The position numbers and the translations under genes are program-made. A stretch of DNA of 64,000 nucleotides from JABCYV01 sp963696025 (GTDB taxonomy: Bacteria; Acidobacteriota; Terriglobia; Terriglobales; Acidobacteriaceae), in assembly GCA_963696025.1 (NCBI GenBank), contig CAVOII010000016.1, positions 1 to 64,000 of the forward strand, given 5' to 3'. Position 1 is the first letter of the stretch, and each line of letters begins with the position of its first letter. Below, one piece after another: positions 46,901 to 55,267 of the stretch. The notes below the pieces were generated by a model. That model was given only the letters and a program-made list of their open reading frames with translations, made no database searches and was not told the origin of the DNA.

Positions 46901-47369
46901 CACCGACGCCTTCGATTATCCGGACATCATTCATGGATGCAACCCAGTCCATGGCGGTCTCAACTACTTGAACCTGAACTGTTTTGCGCTTCCGCAGGCT
47001 ACACCGGACATCGCGACACGATGTCAGCCGGTCGGCTTCGTCGCCGCTACGTCCGGTGTCCCAGGCAATCCCGGCATCCCCGGAACTTGTGCGAACCTGC
47101 TGGGTAATGGGGGTCGAAACAGCGTCGTGGGCCCGAGTTTGGTCAACTTTGACTTGTCTTTGTTTAAGAACAACCACATCACAGAGCGGATAAACGTTCA
47201 GTTCCGAATGGAAGCTTTCAACATCTTCAATCACACCAATTTCAATCCACCGACATCCAACAACCAGGTCTTTGATGGAAGTGGGAACTCCGTGGGCAGC
47301 GCAGGTCTACTGGATACGACGGCAACCACTTCAAGGCAGATTCAGTTTGCGCTGAAGGTGATCTGGTAG
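43983..47369 (+). CDS. TonB-dependent receptor with carboxypeptidase-regulatory-like domain, copy 1
   Basis: Outer-membrane active transporter, 1128 residues. Signal peptide, then a beta-sandwich domain about residues 35-115 ('GTISGTIVDNSGAAIANASV', 'GLYSVPNLLPGSYQ'), a plug domain ('ELPLNARSWTDLAQLQPGVS', 'EYGRTAGGVISAITRSGTNR'), and a long barrel with repeated aromatic/Gly strands ending in the C-terminal 'QIQFALKVIW', suitable for BamA recognition. Lacks an obvious TonB box near the signal, as in other Oar-like proteins. It is followed by kelch and amidohydrolase genes, probably in one operon under the promoter at 43859. Confidence 0.95.
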   Translation: MGSANNTKKCFSCFSAVLVLLLSVLDPSSLHPQVVGGTISGTIVDNSGAAIANASVTLRNLATDVATSVTTNSQGLYSVPNLLPGSYQQTVTAMGFETAIRNGIILNVGAQLVSNVTMKVGTISERVEVKDLPPDLQLESSTISGVTDSKTIVELPLNARSWTDLAQLQPGVSAIHVMAPVSSTDRLGRGFGVELSVSGGRPQQNNYLLNGISINDYTNQAPGSILGGNLGVDAVSEFTVLTTNQGAEYGRTAGGVISAITRSGTNRFHGSAYEFLRNSALDARNYFDGPQIAPFRRNQFGVSAGGPIQKDKTFIFGDYEGLRQSLGLSMVDNVPSPAARNGLLCNAPDCSTTTNVGVNPFVKPYLNFYPLPNQGLICPFSTCQPGTGDTGIFTFAGSAIVTENYFTTRVDHKFSDKDNLSGGYMYDSSPSSQNDEFNNKLIFTKTRRQLVNLEENHIFKSSLMNSFRLGYHREFAAAPSGSTAINPLAADTSLGYVPGDTVGFIGVPGLTFFSGGLSTQQPAEYNWNSWQIYDNIFLIKGVHSLKFGGNVERIIDNQSTPSQPGGDFEFNSLSDFLTNNPNSLIADAAGTLSPRRMRETLFGLYLNDDMRMRSNLTLNLGLRYETATVPSEINGKLASLASLTAPAVVVRSPLFANPTHRDFEPRVGFSWDPFNNAKTAVRGGFGIFDVQIFPANLRHTVDGTVPFYQSVNGSNLAPGSFGAFSANPNAAYRSLAIDPTSQRAAFIDQNPKRNYVMEWNLNIQRAIASNTTGMIAYVGSRAVHNLMQTDDSSIVLPLTKTREGYLWPCGPDGLGNPCVVGFLPTGTQAAPIPTSRINPNFGRVPATLWNSDAIFHALEAQVQKRFSHGLSGQVSYTWGRTIDTASGSTDGDQFRNGLSSLFFFDPRTRRGPSDFNQTHNVVVSYNWEVPSPKELPRVLGWAASGWEFGGIFSASTGVPFTPTIAPDPLGINSTDAFDYPDIIHGCNPVHGGLNYLNLNCFALPQATPDIATRCQPVGFVAATSGVPGNPGIPGTCANLLGNGGRNSVVGPSLVNFDLSLFKNNHITERINVQFRMEAFNIFNHTNFNPPTSNNQVFDGSGNSVGSAGLLDTTATTSRQIQFALKVIW

Positions 47370-47446
47370 CCACGCCTCGAGCCGCGAAACAACACTGCAG
47401 TAAGATCGCAAGGGAGAATTGCGCAAATTTCAGGGAAGAGAGAACG

Positions 47447-48505
47447 ATGCTCAGGTTACCCAGATCGGCACGACTCGACTTCGCTACGGCAGTGGCGGGA
47501 CTGATGTTGTTGATGCCAGTCGCGCACGCCCAGGGAAAATGGCTGAAGCTAGCGCCGTTTCCCCAGCCCGCTGAAGAGATTTCAGGCGCTGCGGCGGCAG
47601 GAAAGATGTACGTTTTCGCAGGACTCGCTCCCGTCTGGAAACCTGTAGGTATGGTTTACGAATATGACCCGGCTGCGAATCAATGGACGAAGAAAAAGCC
47701 CATGGCGCTGCCTTCGCACCATGTTGCGTTCACCACCTACCACGACAAAATTTACGCCTTTGGAGGTTTTGTACCGCCGGGCTCAGGCCCGCCGGCCTGG
47801 GTGCCCATCAACAACGCATGGGAATACGATCCCACCGGCGACAGCTGGAAGGCTCTGGCACCGATGCCGACGACGCGCGGCTCGGCGTTAGCGGCAGTGG
47901 TGAACGACAAGATCTACGTGATTGGCGGCGCGACCACGATTCCGGGATCGAAAGAAACCGCCGTGTTCCCAACCCATCCGCATATGTCGGTCGGGACAGT
48001 CGAGGAATATGATCCTACGAGCAATACGTGGCGCGAGCGAAGTTCAATGCCGACCCCGCGGAACCACGCCGCTATTGGTGTGGTCAACGGGAAGATCTAC
48101 GTAATTGGAGGACGCGTGGGGGCGGCTTTCATCGGTTTGGCTTCGGACATCTCGGTAGTCGAGGAATATGATCCGGCTTCAGATCAGTGGAGCGGTCCGC
48201 GCGCAAGGATGCCCATCGCGCGCAGCGCGCTGGGTGCGGGCGTCTACGGAGGGCGCATCTACGTCGCGGGTGGCGAATATCAGGATCCTCACATGATGGC
48301 GACTTTCCGGGCTGTGGAGGCTTACGATCCGGCCAGCAACTCGTGGACTGAGATGCCGCCGATGCCGGTGTCGCGTCACGGTTTGGCCGTGGGCGTCATC
48401 GGCAACCACCTGCACGTCGTTAGCGGCGACGTGCAATCTGCCGGCACCGGCGTGGAAGTCTCCACCGGGGAGCACGACGCCTTCGAGTTTGCTGTCGATA
48501 AATAG
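47447..48505 (+). CDS. Secreted kelch-repeat protein
   Basis: 352 residues with a signal peptide ('LMLLMPVAHAQG') and six kelch blades, for example 'KMYVFAGLAPVWKPVGMVYE', 'DKIYVIGGATTIPG', 'KIYVIGGRVGAAFIG' and 'RIYVAGGEYQDPHM', each with the paired glycines and trailing 'YDPASN-W' element. Beta-propeller, probably periplasmic or surface. It lies 77 bases after the TonB receptor with AGGGAAGAGAG before the ATG. Ligand unknown; it may assist substrate capture. Confidence 0.9.
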   Translation: MLRLPRSARLDFATAVAGLMLLMPVAHAQGKWLKLAPFPQPAEEISGAAAAGKMYVFAGLAPVWKPVGMVYEYDPAANQWTKKKPMALPSHHVAFTTYHDKIYAFGGFVPPGSGPPAWVPINNAWEYDPTGDSWKALAPMPTTRGSALAAVVNDKIYVIGGATTIPGSKETAVFPTHPHMSVGTVEEYDPTSNTWRERSSMPTPRNHAAIGVVNGKIYVIGGRVGAAFIGLASDISVVEEYDPASDQWSGPRARMPIARSALGAGVYGGRIYVAGGEYQDPHMMATFRAVEAYDPASNSWTEMPPMPVSRHGLAVGVIGNHLHVVSGDVQSAGTGVEVSTGEHDAFEFAVDK

Positions 48506-48560
48506 CGAATCAGACTCAAACGATCACAACAATAACCATCGCCACAATGAAGAGCTCGCA

Positions 48561-49697
48561 ATGAAGAGAACTATGGGGTCAGTTGAACAAGGAATGCCTG
48601 AACAAGGAGTGTCGCGGCGTCAGGTGCTGAAAGCAGGATTGACCACAGCCGCTGTCGCGGCTGCCGGCCGGACCGGCGAGGCGTTCGCTCAGACCCAGAT
48701 TCTCCGCTCCGACGGCGCTCGGGTGATCGACATTCACGCACACTATTTTCCCCAAACCTATCTCGATCTCGTAGCCGGCGACGGCAAGCGTTTCAATGCC
48801 GAATACCACATGACCGACAAAGGTTGGTTCATCAAGACACCGGCCGCGAGCAACGGTCCGCTGTCTCCAAAGTTCATCGATTTGAAAGCTCGAATCGCCG
48901 ACATGGACCAACAAGGAGTTGCTGTACAAGCGATCTCCCTTACCAGCCCGATGCTTTATTGGGGGGACGAAGAACTCTCCAGCAAACTTGCAAGGGCGTG
49001 GAACGATGCGGCAACCGTGGCGCACCAGGCTAATCCGACGAGACTTGTCGCCTTCTTAACCCTGCCGATGCTTTATCCCGACCGGGCTCTCGACGAACTC
49101 GAGCGTGCGCGCAAGTTGCCTGGAATGTGTGGTGTTTACATGGGCACGAACGTCGCAGGACATGATCTCGACGATCCCCTCTTCGAGCCGATCCTGGCGC
49201 GCGTCGAAGCTCTCGATCTCCCGATTTTTCTGCATCCCGTGGAAACTATCGGTGGGGATCGCCTGAAACCCTTCTTTCTGTCGAACCTGCTGGGCAACCC
49301 CATCGATACCGCCATCGCCGCCTGCCGCTTGATCTTCGGCGGTGTGCTTGATCGACATCCCAAGCTCCAAGTTTGCCTGCCGCACGCGGGAGGAGTGCTT
49401 CCTATTCTGGTTGGCCGGCTGGACCAAGGTTGGAAGACGCGCCCCGAGTTGAAGGCTCTACCGCAGGCGCCTAGCACCTACCTGCAGCGCTTCACCTATG
49501 ACACTATCACTCACTCGAAGCCGGTCATGGAATTCGTGATCAAGCAGGTCGGAGCGGAGCGAGTCATGACTGGCAGTGATTACTGCTTTGCCATGGGCTA
49601 TGACCGGCCGGCGCAGTTTCTCGAGCAAGTCGACCTGACCAGCGCACAACGCCAGATGATTCTTGGGGGCAACGCGGCACGGCTCTTGAAGGTCTAA
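48561..49697 (+). CDS. Exported amidohydrolase (ACMSD-like), copy 1
   Basis: 378 residues from the ATG at 48561; the frame is open to 48489, overlapping the kelch gene. A twin-arginine signal (SRRQVLKAG then alanine-rich segment) indicates export. Metal motifs of the amidohydrolase-2 group: HxH in 'VIDIHAHYFP', His in 'LPIFLHPVETIG', 'CLPHAGGVLP', and Asp in 'MTGSDYCFAMG'. Relatives decarboxylate or hydrolyse aromatic or aliphatic acids (ACMSD, resorcylate decarboxylase). Its stop overlaps the stop of the convergent gene by 4 bases. Confidence 0.9.
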   Translation: MKRTMGSVEQGMPEQGVSRRQVLKAGLTTAAVAAAGRTGEAFAQTQILRSDGARVIDIHAHYFPQTYLDLVAGDGKRFNAEYHMTDKGWFIKTPAASNGPLSPKFIDLKARIADMDQQGVAVQAISLTSPMLYWGDEELSSKLARAWNDAATVAHQANPTRLVAFLTLPMLYPDRALDELERARKLPGMCGVYMGTNVAGHDLDDPLFEPILARVEALDLPIFLHPVETIGGDRLKPFFLSNLLGNPIDTAIAACRLIFGGVLDRHPKLQVCLPHAGGVLPILVGRLDQGWKTRPELKALPQAPSTYLQRFTYDTITHSKPVMEFVIKQVGAERVMTGSDYCFAMGYDRPAQFLEQVDLTSAQRQMILGGNAARLLKV

Positions 49698-50536
49698 AGT
49701 CCTAGCACGCGCTCGGCATTCCTATGGAATACCCGTTCCATGATGTCGGCCGAGTAACCGACTTCGTCCCACTCGCGCAGCAAGCGGGCGTGAGGAATGC
49801 TGGGATAGTCACTGCCGAACATAATCTTGTCTTTTAGGCGTCCACGAATATCAGCTTTGAGCTGTGCCGGGAAATATTTCGGCGCCCACCCAGAGAGCTC
49901 CCAGAACACATTGCCTTTGTGTAGAGCGACAGCGGTCATCTCGTCGACCCAAGGCCAGCCGGGATGCGCAGCAACGATCGTCAGATCCGGAAAATCGGCG
50001 GCAAGCTCGTCAATAGCAGATGGATGGGCACGTCGAAGCTTGCTGCCCATACCGCCGGGCATGCCGGCTCCCATGCCAGTGGTACCGACATCAATCATCA
50101 CCGGTACATGCAATTCGTTGATCAGTTCAAAGAGAGGATACAGACGCCGATCATTGACCGCGAAGTGCCCGATGATGGGATGGAAGTGGAAGCCCAGCAT
50201 TCTCAGACCGTGGATAGCATGCTTGGCCTCAACTAGCGCTTCTTCGCCTTTGAAGGGATCGACTGCAGCCCACGCTTGAATGATTCGATCCGGATGCCGG
50301 TCTCGCATTCCCGCCACAAAGTCGTTTGAGCAAGGAGGTGTGGCGACAGTGGTTTCGAGATCCAGTGCTACTAAAAGAGCCTCGACCCCCGCATCGGTGA
50401 AATCCTTGACGACGTCGTCTTCGCTCTTCGCCGTCCACGAACGATTCCAATACTTCGCCAAAGCATCAACGTAGGGCTGCTGGCTGGCAATCCATTCTTT
50501 GGTATTGGGATAACAATGGAGGTCGATGATTCTCAT
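49694..50536 (-). CDS. Amidohydrolase family protein with altered metal site, copy 2
   Basis: 280 residues, cytosolic (no signal). It is an amidohydrolase-2 fold with 'IVAAHPGWPWVDE' and 'IMFGSDYPSIPHARLL', but the first metal motif is 'IIDLHCYPN' (second His of HxH replaced by Tyr) and the strand-5 histidine position is Asp in 'VPVMIDVGTTG'. The metal centre is therefore different from its two neighbours at 48561 and 55268. Last gene of the SDR-ligase-amidohydrolase operon, 27 bases after the ligase. Confidence 0.85.
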   Translation of the reverse strand: MRIIDLHCYPNTKEWIASQQPYVDALAKYWNRSWTAKSEDDVVKDFTDAGVEALLVALDLETTVATPPCSNDFVAGMRDRHPDRIIQAWAAVDPFKGEEALVEAKHAIHGLRMLGFHFHPIIGHFAVNDRRLYPLFELINELHVPVMIDVGTTGMGAGMPGGMGSKLRRAHPSAIDELAADFPDLTIVAAHPGWPWVDEMTAVALHKGNVFWELSGWAPKYFPAQLKADIRGRLKDKIMFGSDYPSIPHARLLREWDEVGYSADIMERVFHRNAERVLGL

Positions 50537-50563
50537 GCGAAGGTCAGTGCCAATGGTAGTGAC

Positions 50564-52237
50564 TTACGACCTGCTTGCGAGCGTGGCCCCAGGATCTTGC
50601 TCCCCGTCAGTCTGCTTGGAAATCATCTCCACCAGCTTCTTCTTTGACACTTTACCGAAGGTCGACAGCGGAAACTCTGCCAGAATTTCCAGGCGCTCAG
50701 GGAGTTTATACTTGGCGATCTCCTTGCCAAGCAGGAACTTCTTCAATTCATCAAAGCTCAACTTCGCTCCATCCCGTACCAAAACGCAGGCGCACATGCG
50801 TTCCCCGAGATCATGGTCCGGCACTGGAACGCAGGCCACATTCTTTACCGAGGGATGTGACAAAATCAGGTTCTCGATTTCTTCCGCGCTGATCTTTTCG
50901 CCGCCGCGATTGATCAAGTCTTTTTTTCTGCCCTCAACAATGTAGTTGCCGGACGAATGCTGCCGCATCAGGTCCCCGGAGCGGTAAAATCCGTCGCGAG
51001 TAAAAACCCGGGCATTGTACTCGGGAACCCCAAAGTATCCACGCAGCGTGTAAGGCCCGCGGCAGCACAACTCACCCACTTCTCCGCGCCGGACCTCATT
51101 GCCATCATCATCGAGAAGCCGTACTTCGTCATCGGGAGAAATCGGTCGTCCCACTGTCTCCAGGCAGACATCAGGTGGATCGTCGAGTCGAACGAACGTC
51201 AAGAGTCCTTCTGACATGCCAAAGTTTTCCTGGACAAAGGCATTGGGAATGAGCTTCTTCACGAGCAGTCGCGTCTGTGGGAGCAGGCTCTGGCCGCCAC
51301 TTTGAATGATCTTTAGCGAAGACAGGTCGTAATGCGTGAGCACCTGACTGTCCAACAGTCGGATCAACAGAGAAGGAACTACCTTCAGATGAGTGACACG
51401 ATGCTTTTGAATCAGTTCGCTGATGTGCTCCGGCTTGGTGCTGGGCCCGATCACCGCTTTTGCGCCATTGAACAGAAAGCCCTGAACGCCCGGACACGCC
51501 AAAGGAAGGTTGTGGGCGATGGGCAGCACGACTAGCGCCACGGAGTCCTCTTTGACGGCGCACACGCTCGCCGCGGTCTTGGAATTGTAGGCATAGTCAT
51601 TGTGGGTGCGAGGAATTAGTTTTGGGATCCCTGTGGTTCCACCGGAGAGCTGGAAGACTGCTGGATCTTCAGGGTCGATGCTAATTTCGGAAAGCCGTGA
51701 AGCCGGTAGCACAGCCGGCTTCTTGATCGATTCGTTGAGGGAGGCAAACCCATGGCGAGGCGGTCCTAAAATGATCGCATGTGTTAACACCGGATTTTCA
51801 GCTCGGATGCGATTGACCATCTGCGCATAGTCAAAATCCTGATAGCAGTCAGGAATCACACAGGCGGTCGCGCCCGACAATCTCACAAACTGGCTGATTT
51901 CCGCATAGCGCTGGCTGGGCAGAGCTGCAATCGGGATACCCCCCATTTTCTGCAGTCCGAAGTAGAGAATGACGAACTCAACCACATTGGGCAGTTGCAC
52001 CACAACCCGGTCAAGAGGTTTAAGGCCAATATCTAGGAGATTCAATGCCAGATTGTCGGAAAGCTGATCGAGTTCGCGGTAGGTAATCGCTCGATCTCCA
52101 CCGATCAGGGCAATGCGGTCGCCATATCGCTTGAAGACAATTCGGAATTCATCCGCCAGCGATTTGTCTGACCAATAGCCGCGATCCCGATATCGTTGCG
52201 CAAACCCGGGAGGAAACCGTACCACCCCTTTCAACAT
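50564..52237 (-). CDS. Aryl-acid AMP ligase (DhbE/EntE-like)
   Basis: ANL superfamily acyl-adenylating enzyme, 557 residues from the ATG at 52237, which has a strong GGAGGAGA site; the frame is open to 52300. Motifs: P-loop 'FQLSGGTTGIPKLIPRTHND', 'LPIAHNLPLACPGVQG', 'VQENFGMSEGLLTF', 'FYRSGDLMR', 'VEGRKKDLINRGGEKISAEE' and the C-terminal lysine in 'FGKVSKKKLVEMI'. The overall layout, starting 'MLKGVVRFPPGFAQRYRDRG', is that of 2,3-dihydroxybenzoate or salicylate-AMP ligases, but no carrier protein or peptide synthetase is nearby, so here it more likely makes an aryl-CoA for degradation. Confidence 0.9.
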   Translation of the reverse strand: MLKGVVRFPPGFAQRYRDRGYWSDKSLADEFRIVFKRYGDRIALIGGDRAITYRELDQLSDNLALNLLDIGLKPLDRVVVQLPNVVEFVILYFGLQKMGGIPIAALPSQRYAEISQFVRLSGATACVIPDCYQDFDYAQMVNRIRAENPVLTHAIILGPPRHGFASLNESIKKPAVLPASRLSEISIDPEDPAVFQLSGGTTGIPKLIPRTHNDYAYNSKTAASVCAVKEDSVALVVLPIAHNLPLACPGVQGFLFNGAKAVIGPSTKPEHISELIQKHRVTHLKVVPSLLIRLLDSQVLTHYDLSSLKIIQSGGQSLLPQTRLLVKKLIPNAFVQENFGMSEGLLTFVRLDDPPDVCLETVGRPISPDDEVRLLDDDGNEVRRGEVGELCCRGPYTLRGYFGVPEYNARVFTRDGFYRSGDLMRQHSSGNYIVEGRKKDLINRGGEKISAEEIENLILSHPSVKNVACVPVPDHDLGERMCACVLVRDGAKLSFDELKKFLLGKEIAKYKLPERLEILAEFPLSTFGKVSKKKLVEMISKQTDGEQDPGATLASRS

Positions 52238-52253
52238 TCTCCTCCACCTCTTC

Positions 52254-53015
52254 CTAGGTTGTGGCTGCATAACCGCCATCAACCACCACGACTTCGCCAT
52301 TTACCATATGATTGCTGGTTATCAAGTTCACGATCACTTCGGCGACATCTTCTGCGGTCACAATACGGCGCAGCGGCGTGTTCTTGGCGCGCCGCGACAT
52401 AAGGTCGTCATACTTGTCCCTTAGCATGCGCCTCATCCAATCGCCCTGAATCCACCCTGGCGCAACCGCATTGACTCGAATTTCTGGTCCAAGATTTAGT
52501 GCCAGCAGTTTGGTGAGACTCACCACTGCGGCCTTGCTGGCAGCATAAGGCAAGGGCTGTGGACCAGGACGCAAGCCGACGATGCTGGCCGTGTTCACGA
52601 TGCTGCCACCTGACTTCCTCAGAAGCGGTGCAGCCGCGCGCGTGACCTGAAAGACACCACGGACATTCACGGCAAACACTCGGTCCCACTCCTCTGCGGT
52701 CAATGCGTCGAAATCCTGCGGCTGGACCTCGGTCGTAGTACCGGCGTTATTGACCAGAGCATCCAGGCGGCCAAACTCCTGCTCGACTGCGGCAAGCATC
52801 TTGTGCACCGCTGAATCGTCGCTGACATCACATGGGAATAGAAGCGTCTTCGCTCCTTTCTCCTCGGCCAGCTTCGCAGTCTCACGTGCCGCTCCTGCGC
52901 TTCGACTGTAGTTAACGACCGTGTCGAAACCAGCAGCCGCCAATGCCACCGCCGTTGCGCGTCCGATTCCGGTGGCAGCACCCGTGATCAAGGCGACGCG
53001 CCGGCTCTCAGTCAT
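52254..53015 (-). CDS. SDR family oxidoreductase
   Basis: Classical short-chain dehydrogenase, 253 residues. Cofactor motif 'ALITGAATGIGRATAVAL', 'LVNNAGTTTEV', catalytic Ser in 'IVNTASIVGLRP', and YAASK with the catalytic Tyr and Lys. FabG-like length and end ('GEVVVVDGGYAATT'). First gene of a three-gene minus-strand operon with the AMP ligase and amidohydrolase, divergent from the TetR gene, so a likely direct target of it. Substrate unknown. Confidence 0.92.
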   Translation of the reverse strand: MTESRRVALITGAATGIGRATAVALAAAGFDTVVNYSRSAGAARETAKLAEEKGAKTLLFPCDVSDDSAVHKMLAAVEQEFGRLDALVNNAGTTTEVQPQDFDALTAEEWDRVFAVNVRGVFQVTRAAAPLLRKSGGSIVNTASIVGLRPGPQPLPYAASKAAVVSLTKLLALNLGPEIRVNAVAPGWIQGDWMRRMLRDKYDDLMSRRAKNTPLRRIVTAEDVAEVIVNLITSNHMVNGEVVVVDGGYAATT

Positions 53016-53227
53016 CTCTTCTCCTACATTCAGCGCGAACTAGTCGCCAGCCTTGGCTATCGGCTTGGCCGCAACCAGTGATTAGCTTGCACCCGACAGT
53101 CTTCCACCGGACGAAACTGCGAAACTTGCAGTGTCGAGGGCCACGACAGAGCGATCGGGCCCGCTAAGACCCGGCATGGCAGCGGCGCCGACGCAAGAAA
53201 GCAAATCCATAAAACAGAGTACACTGT

Positions 53228-53237
53228 GAACATGTTC
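53228..53237. promoter_or_regulatory. Shared palindrome between TetR and SDR genes
   Basis: Perfect GAACATGTTC within the 12-mer TGAACATGTTCA, in the 251-base divergent gap, 30 bases upstream of the TetR start and about 3 bases before a TATATT box (53241-53246) on the plus strand. The position fits autorepression by the adjacent TetR protein. Confidence 0.7.
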
Positions 53238-53266
53238 AGTTATATTGTCAAGGATTAGGATCACGT

Positions 53267-54061
53267 GTGCGCCGACCAACCTCTTTGGCAAACCGAATCT
53301 CGGAGGGCAACGGCCAGTTGAAAGCCATCGCGGACGTGCCTTCCCAACCCGGGCTGCGGGAACAGAACAAGCTGGAGAAACGTCAGCGCATCAGGGCTGC
53401 TGCGCGTGAGTTGTTCTCGAAGCATGGCTATGAAATTGCCACTCTTCGCCAGATAGCCAGGCGGGCCCATGTCGGGCTAGGGACGCTTTTCAACTATGTG
53501 CAAGACAAGCGGGACCTCGTCTTTCTCATCTTCAATGAGGAACTGGCCGCCGTCACTGACGAAGCGCTCACGGCGTCGCAGCAACACGACTCCCTGATTG
53601 ATCAACTTATCGATATTTACAGGCCCCACTATCACTATTTCAGCAAGGACCCTCCCCTTTCCCGGATCCTTCTACAAGAGCTGACATTTTATTCGGAAGG
53701 CAAGCAAGCAGCGACCTTTCATGAAATTCGTGAGCGGCTGATCTCCGGCATCGAAAAGCTCATTCGGACGGCCCAGTACGAACAGCGCATCCGCACCAAA
53801 GAAGACCCCGCAATCGTCGCACGCCATATTTTCTTCGTCTGCTCGGGTGCGATCCGCTGGTGGATAGCTCGCCTCACTCCAAGCCCGCGCGATGGATTGG
53901 CTGAGTTAAAACGACTGCTCGAACTGGATATCAACGGGCTTCAACCTGACCCGCTCATCCGCGGACGCCGGCGCCGGTCAAGTGCTTCTCTGCGGTTTGA
54001 TACGGCAAGTCGTGGAGATGGCAACTTCGCCCGAAAACCGCGGCCTACGCGCTTGTCCTAG
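53267..54061 (+). CDS. TetR/AcrR family transcriptional regulator
   Basis: 264 residues starting at a GTG at 53267; a later in-frame TTG is possible. Helix-turn-helix: 'KRQRIRAAARELFSKHGYEI', 'TLRQIARRAHVGLGTLFNYV', then 'QDKRDLVFLIFNEELAAV'. The C-terminal domain is all-helical with aromatic residues ('DIYRPHYHYFSKDPPLSRIL') likely forming a ligand pocket. The protein has basic tails at both ends. It is the only dedicated regulator in the island and faces the SDR operon; best candidate to bind the GAACATGTTC sites. Confidence 0.92.
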   Translation: MRRPTSLANRISEGNGQLKAIADVPSQPGLREQNKLEKRQRIRAAARELFSKHGYEIATLRQIARRAHVGLGTLFNYVQDKRDLVFLIFNEELAAVTDEALTASQQHDSLIDQLIDIYRPHYHYFSKDPPLSRILLQELTFYSEGKQAATFHEIRERLISGIEKLIRTAQYEQRIRTKEDPAIVARHIFFVCSGAIRWWIARLTPSPRDGLAELKRLLELDINGLQPDPLIRGRRRRSSASLRFDTASRGDGNFARKPRPTRLS

Positions 54062-54094
54062 CTTCATTATGCGCGAGCCCTTACTCGCCGGGCT

Positions 54095-55132
54095 TCATTT
54101 GCCAATGACAAGCACGACGAAGGTATTCGGTAACACCTGCGAGTGCGTCGCACCATGGCCGTGTCTGGCGGTAACCAGGAGAACGTTATGAGTTTTGCTG
54201 TCGAGTGTCATGGTGCGGGCGCCGGACTGCGTCGGAACATTGTCCACGACGCTGAATCGATCGGGTGAATCTTCATGAATCACCGTCAAAGTAGCCGACC
54301 CTCCAGCAGAGGCGAAGGCGTTCCCGGTATCGGGATCGAAGAGGCTGGCGTCGGTTCCCGCGCCCACAGTTGGCGTGGCAATCACCTTGCCGGTATCGGC
54401 ATCCAAAATGACCATCATCAGGTTGTCGCAAACCGAAAAAAGACGGCGATGCTCGCGATCCATCGCTAGCCCGGAGGGCCCCTCACCCGGCGCTAGCGAC
54501 CAGCGATGGAGCACCTGAAGTGTCTTCCCATCGAACTCGACAATCTGGTTCTTGTCCGTGATGTTGACAAAGATCTTGCCCTTACCATCGGCTACACCAA
54601 ATTCTGGCTGGCCGTCGAGCGGGACCGTCCCCGCGACTGTGCCCTCAACCGCATTAATGGCGGTTATATCGTTGCCGGCGCTGTTCATGATGAAGACGCG
54701 CTTCGTAACCTGGTCATAGACAAAAGAGTCGGGGTCTTTGCCAGCCGCAACGGTACCGATTTTCTTCAGAGTTTTGAGATCGACGATAGTGGAAGTGTTT
54801 GACTCACCGTCAGAGGTAAATCCGCGGCGCAGGTCGGGCGCAAGCACCATGCCATGGACATGCGATAAACCGGTGACTTTTCCCACCACGGCACCCGCGT
54901 CAACATCCACGATGTCGATGTGATCGTCCCGCCCGATGTAGAGACGCCGAGCATCGCTGTCCATGGTGACATAGTCCCACCCTTCTGTTCCACCAACCTG
55001 GATGGTCTTCAAGAGGTGATATCCGGATTGGCCAGGTTGCAAGGTGGAACTCTGTGCCGACGCGCCAATGACGAAAACAAGAACGATTGTTATTAGAATC
55101 GCCGCCGCAGGCGGAGCAGTCTTGTGATCCAT
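54095..55132 (-). CDS. Secreted YVTN-type beta-propeller protein, copy 2
   Basis: 345 residues, the same length as copy 1 at 34234 and clearly homologous along its entire length: 'WDYVTMDSDARRLYIGRDDH', 'RRGFTSDGESNTSTIVDLKT', 'GPSGLAMDREHRRLFSVCDN', 'LTVIHEDSPDRFSVVDNVPT'. Signal peptide at the N-terminus ('ILITIVLVFVIGASAQ'). Each copy sits in a separate operon of the island, so both may respond to the same signal. GAGGATAAC precedes the ATG. Confidence 0.85.
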   Translation of the reverse strand: MDHKTAPPAAAILITIVLVFVIGASAQSSTLQPGQSGYHLLKTIQVGGTEGWDYVTMDSDARRLYIGRDDHIDIVDVDAGAVVGKVTGLSHVHGMVLAPDLRRGFTSDGESNTSTIVDLKTLKKIGTVAAGKDPDSFVYDQVTKRVFIMNSAGNDITAINAVEGTVAGTVPLDGQPEFGVADGKGKIFVNITDKNQIVEFDGKTLQVLHRWSLAPGEGPSGLAMDREHRRLFSVCDNLMMVILDADTGKVIATPTVGAGTDASLFDPDTGNAFASAGGSATLTVIHEDSPDRFSVVDNVPTQSGARTMTLDSKTHNVLLVTARHGHGATHSQVLPNTFVVLVIGK

Positions 55133-55186
55133 GACTTGTTATCCTCAACCGTCGAATCCGGTCGGAAATTAAAACCCGTTAAAACT

Positions 55187-55196
55187 GAACAAGTAC
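55187..55196. promoter_or_regulatory. Degenerate member of the shared palindrome
   Basis: GAACAAGTAC, one base different from the 40439 variant and two from the perfect form, about 55 bases upstream of YVTN copy 2. Might allow separate control of this gene from the amidohydrolase upstream. Confidence 0.35.
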
Positions 55197-55267
55197 GTTT
55201 TTTGTGTTTCGCATGTAGCGTGCATCAGTTTATCCCACAAACATCTTCCCTCGTGGGGCAACTGTGC

